DNA of 5,305 bases from Bacillota bacterium (GTDB lineage Bacteria; Bacillota; Desulfotomaculia; Desulfotomaculales; Desulfallaceae), in contig WQUS01000157.1 in assembly GCA_009781965.1 (NCBI GenBank), positions 1-5,305 on the forward strand, written 5' to 3'. The translations under genes and the position numbers were made by a program. The notes beneath the pieces were generated by a model that ran no database searches, was not told the DNA's origin, and saw only the letters and a program-made list of their open reading frames with translations. This document shows positions 1 to 5,305 of the stretch, in pieces; position 1 is the first letter of the stretch, and every line of letters begins with the position of its first letter.

Positions 1-1
1 A

Positions 2-562
2 CATTCCCGGGTCAAATACTCTGAGAAGCATTACGGCGAAGGAAACGGCAGCGGCGAGCGAGTCCTCAACCCGGTGACGGAGGTTTTCATTGACGAGGAC
101 GGTTACATGGAGATGGATATGGTGCAAATTGAAGGCGTGGACTCAACCAGGCGGGTAACCAACGGTAAGCTGGCGGACGGCGCCTCGCTGATCGTTAAGG
201 AGAAGCTCATGACCAGTGGTACGCAAACCGCGCGCACTGAGTTCACCATCAGTCTCGACGGCAAAGGATCAAGCACTAATGTGGTCTCCCGGTCCGTGGC
301 CAAGGGCAAATCGCTGCAGGAGTTTATCTCCAAGATTGACGGTAATAATGACTGCTACGGCCATTCGGAATGTGACGCGATCATCATGGACGAAGCGCGT
401 GTACAAGCACTGCCCGAAGTTTCAGCTAACCATGTTGACGCTTCTCTGGTGCATGAGGCGGCCATCGGCAAAATTGCCGGCGAGCAAATCGTGAAATTGA
501 TGACGCTCGGCCTGACCAGGGAAGCCGCCGAGGCAGAAATTGTGAACGGGTTTTTGAAATAG
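2..562 (+). CDS. SufB/SufD-family Fe-S cluster assembly protein, C-terminal part (5' end outside window)
   Basis: This is the C-terminal 186 residues of a SufB/SufD-family protein. The reading frame is open from base 2 to the TAG at 560-562, and the family match already begins at the window edge (SRVKYSEKHYGEG), so the GTG at 74 is an internal valine and not a start. Recognisable family blocks are GERVLNP, YMEMDMVQIEGVDSTRR, a GSSTNVVSRSVAKGKS block, NNDCYGHSECDAIIMDEARV and VHEAAIGKIAGEQIVKLM. SufB/SufD proteins form the right-handed beta-helix scaffold that works with the ATPase SufC in cytoplasmic Fe-S cluster biogenesis. The His in VHEAAIGKI (codon 452-454) appears to align with the conserved His of SufB/SufD (His360 in E. 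coli SufD). I see no Cys where E. coli SufB has Cys405, so it may be more SufD-like there; this alignment was done by eye. A sufC gene probably lies upstream, outside the window. SufB and SufD cannot be told apart from the fragment. Confidence 0.93.
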   Translation, partial: HSRVKYSEKHYGEGNGSGERVLNPVTEVFIDEDGYMEMDMVQIEGVDSTRRVTNGKLADGASLIVKEKLMTSGTQTARTEFTISLDGKGSSTNVVSRSVAKGKSLQEFISKIDGNNDCYGHSECDAIIMDEARVQALPEVSANHVDASLVHEAAIGKIAGEQIVKLMTLGLTREAAEAEIVNGFLK

Positions 563-583
563 GTTACTAGACAGCATTGAGAC

Positions 584-655
584 GGCCCGTAAAGCTATTA
601 ACCGTGCGCTCATGCTCTTTCGAGAAATCGCTTTCGGTTAATAGCTTTACGGGCC
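584..655. repeat. Perfect 21-bp inverted repeat with 30-base loop
   Basis: The left arm is 584-604 and the right arm 635-655. They are exact reverse complements over 21 bp (cores GTAAAGCTATTAACC and GGTTAATAGCTTTAC), enclosing the loop at 605-634. Inside the loop, GCG (606-608) can pair with CGC (629-631). No run of T follows on either strand, so this is not a textbook intrinsic terminator. It lies 21 bases after the suf stop and could protect or process the 3' end of the suf mRNA, form a non-coding RNA, or be the core of a small palindromic mobile repeat. The structure is read directly from the sequence; the role is inferred. Confidence 0.85.
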
Positions 656-678
656 TGGGCTAGGAGTGCTAACGAACA
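598..678. repeat. 81-bp intergenic repeat, copy 1
   Basis: This is the first of two direct copies spaced 124 bp apart. The copies match at 75 of 81 positions, and the first 36 bases (598-633) are identical to 722-757. The six differences are at 634, 645, 649, 652, 668 and 674. This copy has the complete hairpin, because its left flank (584-597) supplies the rest of the pairing arm. It starts about 36 bases after the suf stop codon. It matches no insertion-sequence end or CRISPR repeat that I recognise. Confidence 0.9.
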
Positions 679-687
679 TTAAATAGT

Positions 688-722
688 CTCGAACCTCGAA
701 TTTCGAACCTCGAACATCGAGT
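688..722. repeat. Five tandem TCGAA-centred heptads
   Basis: Reading in steps of seven from 688 gives CTCGAAC, CTCGAAT, TTCGAAC, CTCGAAC and ATCGAGT, all variants of NTCGAAC. As a larger unit, TCGAACCTCGAA occurs at 689-700 and 703-714. The array sits exactly between the two 81-bp copies and runs into the start of copy 2. CTCGA-ACA-TCGAG at 709-721 can form a small hairpin. The heptad spacing could reflect a protein-binding array or simple slippage expansion. Confidence 0.75.
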
Positions 723-802
723 TAACCGTGCGCTCATGCTCTTTCGAGAAATCGCTTACGGTTAATAGATTTGCGTGCCTGGGCTAGGAGTACTAACAAA
801 CA
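722..802. repeat. 81-bp intergenic repeat, copy 2 (left hairpin arm missing)
   Basis: This is the second copy of the 81-bp element. Its left boundary abuts the TCGAA heptads, so most of the left pairing arm seen in copy 1 is absent. Only an 8-bp stem remains (TTAACCGT at 722-729 with ACGGTTAA at 758-765). Three of the six differences from copy 1 (769, 773, 776) fall in the right arm that has lost its partner, as expected if pairing no longer constrains it. Confidence 0.9.
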
Positions 803-874
803 CAGGGTCTGACCAGTAACTGAAATAGTCAAATTTACACTGGCAAAATAGAGCGAATAGAGCGGGTATCCAGG

Positions 875-906
875 AAGGCCGGGCAAACAATTGTTTCCCC
901 GGCCTT
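875..906. terminator. 32-bp near-palindrome, possible bidirectional terminator or 3'-end hairpin
   Basis: AAGGCCGGG (875-883) pairs perfectly with CCCGGCCTT (898-906). After one C/C mismatch (884/897), the interior AAACAATTGTTT (885-896) is itself a palindrome. The result is a GC-rich 9-bp stem topped by an AT-rich extension. It lies 59 bases past the stop of the minus-strand RACo-like gene and between two converging genes, so a shared terminator role is reasonable. Neither side has a true T-run, so Rho-independent termination would be weak. A palindromic operator is the alternative. Confidence 0.45.
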
Positions 907-964
907 ATTGCTTCCCAGCTGCCTAATGTGCGCCGGTGTTCGAGCCCGGCTTATACGGACCGGT

Positions 965-2881
965 TTATACGGAGGGAAACAAACTCGGGTCCGTATGGGG
1001 AATAAAAATGGCGGAAACAAACTCTTCCATAAAGATATTGCCCACACTCAGTTCCAGATAACTGATCTTAGCGGCAATATCTTCAATTTGTTCCCGGGCC
1101 TGTTTGGATAACAGAACCTTTTTGGCGCCGGCCACGGAACTGTTGCCAATGTAAGTATATTTATCCAGGGGCATATCGGGCAGCAAACCAATGTTAATAG
1201 CATCCCGGATGTTGATATATTTGCCGAAACCGCCGGCGATGATAATCCGTTCAATATCCGCTACCGCCAGGCCAACCATCAGCAGCATACTGCGGATGCC
1301 GGCGTACACAGCTGCTTTGGAGCGGATTAAGGTTTTGATTTCCGTCTCGGCAATGGTGATATCCGTCATGTTTCCCGATTCCCCGGACCAGGCTAAAACA
1401 AATTCCGGGCCCTCGGCGGCGTCACGCAGGCGAGGGGTGTTGAGGCCGGCAACAAAGTTTCCTTTGCGATCAATTAAGCCGGCTTGGCGCAGCCCGGAGA
1501 TGATTTCGATTAATCCGGAGCCGCAGATGCCGATTGGCGCGGCGTCGCCAACAGTTTGACACTGGACGTCGAAACTTTCCGGGGCAATGGTCACATGCTC
1601 AATGGCGCCCTCCATGGACCGCATGCCGTGCCGGATTCCGCCGCCTTCAAAAGCGGGGCCGGCCGAGCAGGCGCAGGAGATAAGCCATTCTTTGTTGCCC
1701 AGGACCATCTCGCCGTTAGTGCCGATATCAATGAACAAGGTCAGCGGATCTTGATCAGCCATGCCCGTAACCAGTACGCCGGAGGTAATATCCCCGCCTA
1801 CGTAGCTGGCGATGCCCGGGATGCAATGGACCCAGGCCTGGGGGTGAATTTGCAGTCCGAGGCGGTGCGCCCGCAGAGGCGGGATATTTTTTACCGCCGG
1901 GGTGTAAGGCTCCAGTCTGATATAAGTGGGGTCAATACCCAGAAACAAATGGTTCATCGTGGTATTGCCGGCGATCACCGCCGTTCGGATATCTTCCGGC
2001 TCGACGGCAAGTTCTTTGCCTAATTCCGCAATGAGATTGTTAATGGTCAGCACCACTGCGTTTTGCAGTTCCTGTAAGCCGTTTTGGTTTTCCGTGGTAT
2101 AAATAATCCGGGAAATCACATCATCCCCAAATACCGCTTGTTTATTGTAGGTGCCCTTTACCGCCATAACCCGGCCGTTGGCCAGGTCGATTAATTCGGC
2201 CGCCACCGTAGTAGTGCCGATATCAATGGCCAGACCGTAATGCTTTTTATCGCCGGAGCCTGGTTGCACGTCGGCCAGCTCGAGCAGGCCGCCTGCTTGT
2301 TCGGCCAGGGCGACGGTTACTTGCCAATCAGCCTGTCTTAAGACCGAGGGCAGGGTGCGCAAAACGTCTAAATGAGGATTGAACTGCTCAATACCTGTTT
2401 CTTTGCGGATGGCCCGGCACAATCTGCCCAGATCGTCTTCGGTTTCATCCAGAGTTGGCGCCGGTATGGTCAGGTCTATTGTCGTGTACAAAGGGGTAAT
2501 GTCAGCGCCGGCGTGAGCGGCGCCGGTTGCGCCGGTTCCGGCCGAGTCTTCGGCTTCTGTAATGGTACTGTCCTCAACTACCACCCGGTGTTCGCTTAAC
2601 CTTGACGCGGCGGGAATCTCCACCACCAGATCACTGACCGGAAAACTCTGGCAGGCAAGTATGTAGCCCTGCGCCTGCTGCTCAGCGGTTAGCTTCCCGG
2701 TGGACACGGAACGCACCTGTCCTTCTTTGAGCAGCACCCGGCAGCGGTTGCAGGTCCCTTTGCCGCCGCAGGAAGCCTTCAGGGGAATCTCCAGCGCGAC
2801 AATGGAATGAAGAATGGTCTCATTGTCTTCGATTACTGCTTGTTTATGATCCGGCAAGAACAGTACGGAAAAGCTTGGCAT
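965..2881 (-). CDS. RACo-like [2Fe-2S] ferredoxin/ASKHA ATPase, reductive activator of corrinoid proteins
   Basis: This 638-residue protein matches the DUF4445/COG3894 family typified by RACo, which uses ATP to drive low-potential reduction of Co(II) corrinoid in corrinoid/Fe-S proteins and corrinoid methyltransferase systems. The N-terminal ferredoxin-like domain (about 1-95) has C38-x5-C44-x2-C47 and C77 as [2Fe-2S] ligands. An Ala/Gly/Thr-rich linker (about 110-130) leads to a middle domain and then the ASKHA domain: AIDIGTTTVAAELIDL (218-233, phosphate 1), DIGTNGEMVLG (385-395, phosphate 2) and IIIAGGFGKYIN (546-557, adenosine). SCACSAGPAFEGGGIRHGMR (402-421) is a family signature. The C-terminus (ELSVGNIFMEEFVSA, IPHTDPSLFPSV) looks complete. 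The ATG at 2881 follows AAGGAGG (2894-2900), with a slightly long 12-base gap. It lies 42 bases downstream of pilB on the same strand and is probably cotranscribed. The family is certain; the partner corrinoid protein is not visible here. Confidence 0.93.
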   Translation of the reverse strand: MPSFSVLFLPDHKQAVIEDNETILHSIVALEIPLKASCGGKGTCNRCRVLLKEGQVRSVSTGKLTAEQQAQGYILACQSFPVSDLVVEIPAASRLSEHRVVVEDSTITEAEDSAGTGATGAAHAGADITPLYTTIDLTIPAPTLDETEDDLGRLCRAIRKETGIEQFNPHLDVLRTLPSVLRQADWQVTVALAEQAGGLLELADVQPGSGDKKHYGLAIDIGTTTVAAELIDLANGRVMAVKGTYNKQAVFGDDVISRIIYTTENQNGLQELQNAVVLTINNLIAELGKELAVEPEDIRTAVIAGNTTMNHLFLGIDPTYIRLEPYTPAVKNIPPLRAHRLGLQIHPQAWVHCIPGIASYVGGDITSGVLVTGMADQDPLTLFIDIGTNGEMVLGNKEWLISCACSAGPAFEGGGIRHGMRSMEGAIEHVTIAPESFDVQCQTVGDAAPIGICGSGLIEIISGLRQAGLIDRKGNFVAGLNTPRLRDAAEGPEFVLAWSGESGNMTDITIAETEIKTLIRSKAAVYAGIRSMLLMVGLAVADIERIIIAGGFGKYINIRDAINIGLLPDMPLDKYTYIGNSSVAGAKKVLLSKQAREQIEDIAAKISYLELSVGNIFMEEFVSAIFIPHTDPSLFPSV

Positions 2882-2923
2882 AGTTTTTATAGCCCTCCTT
2901 AAAAATCCTACTCCTTAAAACTC

Positions 2924-4615
2924 TTATTCGTCCGGGGAATGGGCGACGCGCATTACTTCTTGAATGGAGGTTAATCCCAGGGCGGCTTTGGCCAAACCGT
3001 CCTGCTTCATGGTGATCATCCCGTCTTCCAGCGCTTTTTGCCGCAGAATACCTGTCGGCACGTTGCCGGTGATCAAGCTGCGCAACCCGGGCGTCATCAC
3101 TAATAGATCCTGAATGGGCAGCCGGCCGCGATAACCGGTTTGGCCGCATTTGTCGCAGCCCCGGCCTTGCTGCGTCTCTATTTTTTCCTCCGGACCGGCA
3201 TTGATGAAAACCCGTTCCGGGGCGCCGGGGGCCAAGGGCAAGGTTTCCCGGCAGTGGGGGCAAAGCAGGCGCACCAGCCGCTGTCCCACGACGCATAAAA
3301 CCGATGAAGCTACTAAAAAAGGTTCAATCCCCATGTCAATCAATCTGGTGATGGCTCCGGGGGCGTCGTTGGTATGCAGGGTGGACAGCACCAGATGGCC
3401 GGTGATGGCCGCCCGTACGGCAATGGCGGCCGTTTCCCGATCCCGGATTTCCCCCACCATGATAATATCGGGATCCTGGCGCAGGATGGCCCGGAGACCG
3501 ACGGCAAAGGTTAAGCCGGTCTTAATATTGACCTGAGTCTGGCTGATGCCGTCCAGCATATATTCAACCGGATCTTCCTCGGTAACAATATTCTTCTCCG
3601 TATCGTTTAAATAATTAAGGGCCGCGTATAAAGTGGTGGTTTTGCCGCTGCCGGTGGGACCGGTGAGCAGCACCAGGCCGAAATTGCTGCGCAGAGCCTG
3701 CTGAAACTTGACCAGGTTGGCCGGCGAAAAGCCAATCTGTTCCAGGGCGAAATCGGACACCCTGGTTTTATCCAGGATCCGGACCACCACTTTTTCGCCG
3801 TATATTGTGGGCAAGGTGGAAACCCGCAGATCGATATTCTTCCGGCTGAACTTAATATTAATGCGTCCGTCCTGGGGCAGCCTTTTTTCCGCAATATCCA
3901 TGCCGGAGATAATTTTAATCCGGGAGGTTACCGCGGCTTTGATGTGGCGCGGCAGCTGCATAACTTCCTTGAGAAAACCGTCGATCCGGAAACGGATGCG
4001 CACTCCGCCGGCGTAGGGTTCAATATGCATGTCGCTGGCGTTTTCCTCTATGGCTTGGATAAACAGTGAGTTGACCAGGCGGATAATCGGCGCTTCATTG
4101 GCCAGACTGTCGTCTTCCAAATCCATGGATTCTTCCGCCGCGCTGATATCAAGGCTGGTTTCATCGCTGCCGGCAAGGGCTTTGGCGATTTCCGGGAAGC
4201 CGTATTGTTTTTGGATAAAGGCGTCTATTTCGCTTTTTTCCACTGTCACCGGCTCGATATGCAGGCCGGTCAGCAAACGCAAATCATCCAGCGCCACTAC
4301 GTTCACCGGGCGGACCGTGGCCACCACTAAGGTGTCGCCTTCTTTGTGCAGGGGGATCACTTTAAAATTCCGGATGAAGTGCTCGGGGACCAGGTTTAGC
4401 GCTTCCGGATCATAGTTGGCAATAGAATAAACGGGCGCGTCGCCGGCGGCGGACAAAATGTCCTCGGTGATGTAGCCCAGTTTAATCAGCACCTGACCCA
4501 GGGTAGCGTCGCTCTCGGACTGGAGCCGGATGGCTTTCCACAATTGTTCTTCGGTGATGAGGCCCTGGCGGACCAGTTTTTCACCCAATAGCTTATTTAA
4601 ATTGTTTCGGGTCAT
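2924..4615 (-). CDS. pilB: GspE/PilB-family type IV pilus assembly (or type II secretion) ATPase
   Basis: This 563-residue hexameric motor ATPase powers pilus extension or pseudopilus assembly at the inner face of the membrane. The N-terminal MshEN/T2SSE_N region (about 1-137) has two LG-x-x-L repeats (LLGEKLVRQGLITEEQL and TLGQVLIKLGYITEDIL). An N2 domain follows (SDMHIEP at 194-200, RIDG at 210-213). Then come Walker A GPTGSGKTT (319-327), the Asp box VTEEDPVEY (344-352), Walker B IIMVGEIRD (384-392), the His box TGHLVLSTLHTN (405-416) and a zinc site C452-x2-C455 with C487-x2-C490. The length is normal for the family. The ATG at 4615 has GGAGGTG (4623-4629) seven bases upstream, a strong site. 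Oddities are Leu in place of the usual Arg at position 9 of the first MshEN repeat, and Glu346 where the Asp box usually has Ile, Val or Leu. The usual neighbours pilT and pilC are absent from the window; the next gene is the RACo-like one. PilB is preferred over GspE by general similarity, but the two cannot be separated firmly. Confidence 0.92.
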   Translation of the reverse strand: MTRNNLNKLLGEKLVRQGLITEEQLWKAIRLQSESDATLGQVLIKLGYITEDILSAAGDAPVYSIANYDPEALNLVPEHFIRNFKVIPLHKEGDTLVVATVRPVNVVALDDLRLLTGLHIEPVTVEKSEIDAFIQKQYGFPEIAKALAGSDETSLDISAAEESMDLEDDSLANEAPIIRLVNSLFIQAIEENASDMHIEPYAGGVRIRFRIDGFLKEVMQLPRHIKAAVTSRIKIISGMDIAEKRLPQDGRINIKFSRKNIDLRVSTLPTIYGEKVVVRILDKTRVSDFALEQIGFSPANLVKFQQALRSNFGLVLLTGPTGSGKTTTLYAALNYLNDTEKNIVTEEDPVEYMLDGISQTQVNIKTGLTFAVGLRAILRQDPDIIMVGEIRDRETAAIAVRAAITGHLVLSTLHTNDAPGAITRLIDMGIEPFLVASSVLCVVGQRLVRLLCPHCRETLPLAPGAPERVFINAGPEEKIETQQGRGCDKCGQTGYRGRLPIQDLLVMTPGLRSLITGNVPTGILRQKALEDGMITMKQDGLAKAALGLTSIQEVMRVAHSPDE

Positions 4616-4741
4616 GCCTATTCACCTCCGTTGGGTAGGTGAGGTTCGCCGCCATGATCATCTGCGCTTATTTTGTTATTTTGACACAAGTTGGTGGATT
4701 TTGAAAGAGATTTTTTTGGGTGAGCGATGATCAATATTTTT

Positions 4742-4769
4742 AACATAATTATTAACAGGCAGCAGGCAA
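4742..4769 (-). promoter_or_regulatory. Candidate sigma-A-type promoter for pilB-RACo
   Basis: On the minus strand, TTGCCT (4769-4764) and TATGTT (4747-4742) are separated by 16 bases, each matching the sigma-A consensus at four of six positions. This would give a leader of roughly 115-125 bases before the pilB ATG. The match is weak and the surrounding sequence is AT-rich, so it could be chance. Confidence 0.22.
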
Positions 4770-4851
4770 ATGCTTCAAAATATCTGCTTGCTAGCCGCTA
4801 ATGTTTCGATTATGATTAAAATGCCAGGTTTGTTAATGTAAGCCAAAATTG

Positions 4852-4894
4852 CCCAGTGGTTTGGATTGCCTCAAGTACCCAAACCATTCTTGGG
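4852..4894. promoter_or_regulatory. Bulged stem-loop in pilB upstream region
   Basis: TGGTTTGG (4857-4864) pairs perfectly with CCAAACCA (4879-4886) around a 14-base loop. Below a three-base bulge (4887-4889), CCCAG (4852-4856) pairs with TTGGG (4890-4894), the last pair being G-T. No T-run follows on either strand. It could be an RNA structure or a palindromic protein-binding site between the divergent genes; the role is unknown. Confidence 0.4.
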
Positions 4895-4990
4895 AAATAA
4901 AAACAGCTAAGCTAATCAGCCTATAGTATAGTCATACATTTACTGCAAAGGTGGGGCTTTTGGAACGTGAAAACGGAATGGAGAGCAAAA

Positions 4991-5173
4991 ATGACTAAAG
5001 CTATTACAAGTAGAATAGTGCTAAAATATTTTTTCCTTTTGGGAATAATATGCGGAATCGGATTACTAATTGCAGGTGCTTTGGGGATTAGGGAAATTGA
5101 CTGGATTCCAACACTTTTAAACACTGCTTGCAGTTTTTTGGGTTTTTCCTTGTTTAGAAAAGAAACTTTATAA
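4991..5173 (+). CDS. Small two-helix membrane protein, hypothetical
   Basis: This is a 60-residue protein that I do not recognise. It has a short basic N-terminus (MTKAITSR), a first hydrophobic segment at about 11-33 (core YFFLLGIICGIGLLIAGALG), a short charged loop (REID) and a second, weaker segment at about 38-55 (WIPTLLNTACSFLGFSLF), ending in RKETL. It is probably an inner-membrane hairpin with both ends cytoplasmic. The ATG at 4991 has GGAG at 4980-4983, seven bases upstream. A GTG at 4967, with AGGTGG at 4949-4954, would add eight residues and remains possible. An intrinsic terminator about 100 bases downstream supports transcription in this direction. It is more AT-rich than pilB and the RACo-like gene, which may reflect a different origin. 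No function can be assigned. Confidence 0.55.
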   Translation: MTKAITSRIVLKYFFLLGIICGIGLLIAGALGIREIDWIPTLLNTACSFLGFSLFRKETL

Positions 5174-5271
5174 TTGTTCTTTGGTGACAAAAGTTCAGTT
5201 AATAGCCTAAAAGTCTGATAAAAGGCACACAAAACGGTTGAAAGCATATTAAGACCTGAAGCATTTTGCAG

Positions 5272-5296
5272 AAATTCCGACATTTCGGGATTTTTT
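5272..5296 (+). terminator. Rho-independent terminator after the small membrane protein gene
   Basis: ATTCCGA (5274-5280) pairs with TCGGGAT (5285-5291) around the tetraloop CATT, with one T-G wobble. Two further A-T pairs extend it through 5272-5273. A run of six T (5291-5296) follows directly. It lies about 100 bases after the stop at 5171-5173, with nothing recognisable in between. Confidence 0.7.
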
Positions 5297-5305
5297 GTTG
5301 CCTTT

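Larger units (their letters stand above)
563..964. other. 402-base convergent intergenic region with repeats and hairpins, no gene
   Basis: This region lies between the suf gene (+) and the RACo-like gene (-), which converge on it. I found no credible coding sequence in either strand: the short open frames have no ribosome binding site and no recognisable protein. It holds two copies of an 81-bp element, a long perfect inverted repeat, a heptad repeat and a 32-bp near-palindrome, each listed separately. There is also a 9-bp tandem duplication (AATAGAGCG at 847-855 and 856-864), and a direct repeat TTATACGGA at 951-959 and 965-973; the second copy contains the RACo stop codon. The region probably holds the 3' ends of both transcripts. 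Confidence 0.8.
4616..4990. other. AT-rich intergenic region upstream of pilB, no gene
   Basis: These 375 bases separate two divergently transcribed genes, pilB (-) and a small membrane protein gene (+). Most of the region is clearly more AT-rich than the pilB and RACo-like genes. It contains the pilB ribosome binding site, a candidate pilB promoter, a bulged hairpin at 4852-4894, and repeated ATGATCA sites (4654-4660 and 4727-4733). I looked for a cyclic-di-GMP (GEMM) riboswitch ahead of pilB and did not recognise one. For the plus-strand gene, TATAGT at 4922-4927 (and again at 4927-4932) could be a -10 element, but no good -35 stands at the right distance. Confidence 0.6.

Noticed and set aside
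74..562. Complete 162-residue gene starting at GTG 74
   Set aside because: SufB/SufD family similarity continues upstream in the same frame to base 2, and there is no ribosome binding site before 74. The gene is truncated by the window edge.
598..802. CRISPR array
   Set aside because: There are only two copies, 81 bp long and partly diverged, and the gap between them is made of simple heptads. Neither length nor regularity fits CRISPR.
563..820. Terminal inverted repeats (GTTACT at 563-568, AGTAAC at 815-820) bounding a mobile element
   Set aside because: Only six bases match, I see no convincing target-site duplication, and one end abuts the suf stop codon. This is too weak to call a mobile element.
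951..973. Duplicated TTATACGGA at the RACo stop codon
   Set aside because: The 9-bp repeat reproduces the last codons and stop of the gene, but it is short and most likely a small slippage duplication with no clear role.
1556..2023. 155-residue plus-strand open frame inside the RACo-like gene
   Set aside because: It lies wholly antisense to a well-supported conserved gene and has no recognisable domain.
2844..3296. 150-residue minus-strand open frame overlapping the pilB 3' end
   Set aside because: It is an out-of-frame reading of pilB, rich in Arg, Pro and Gly as expected for a GC-rich frame shadow.
4616..4990. Cyclic-di-GMP (GEMM) riboswitch ahead of pilB
   Set aside because: Such switches do occur before pilus genes in Clostridia, but I could not find the conserved core sequences on the minus strand.
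4921..5283. 120-residue minus-strand open frame opposite the small membrane protein gene
   Set aside because: It has no ribosome binding site before its ATG, its start lies in the loop of the plus-strand terminator, and its hydrophobic stretch is less regular than that of the plus-strand frame. The plus-strand gene explains the region better, although neither is proven.

Overview
The window looks like part of the chromosome of an anaerobic, diderm or spore-former-lineage Bacillota (Firmicutes). Three things point that way: a SufB/SufD-type protein of the kind found in anaerobic Firmicutes, a PilB/GspE-type ATPase, and a RACo-type ferredoxin/ASKHA activator of corrinoid proteins, which is typical of acetogens and methyl-group users. 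Strong GGAGG-type ribosome binding sites fit this. A Sporomusa/Pelosinus-like member of the Negativicutes is my best guess, but it is only an inference from gene content.

Layout. Positions 2-562 (+) are the 3' end of a SufB/SufD-family Fe-S cluster assembly gene that begins before the window. A 402-base convergent intergenic region follows (563-964). It is rich in structure: a 21-bp perfect inverted repeat, an imperfect direct duplication of 81 bp, a run of TCGAA-centred heptads, and a 32-bp near-palindrome. On the minus strand, a PilB/GspE ATPase gene (4615-2924) is followed 42 bases later by a RACo-like gene (2881-965), so the two are probably cotranscribed. Upstream of pilB is a 375-base stretch without a gene (4616-4990), most of it AT-rich, holding a candidate pilB promoter and a bulged hairpin. 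Last comes a short two-helix membrane protein gene (4991-5173, +), followed by a convincing intrinsic terminator (about 5272-5296).

How the genes relate. SufB/SufD builds Fe-S clusters, and the RACo-like protein carries a [2Fe-2S] cluster and uses ATP to drive reduction of a corrinoid protein. This is a general metabolic connection, not evidence of a shared operon, because the two genes converge. The pilB-RACo pairing has no obvious functional logic and is the most interesting gene-level observation. The most interesting non-coding observation is the duplicated structured element between suf and RACo. I found no clear sign of a wholly new multi-gene system.
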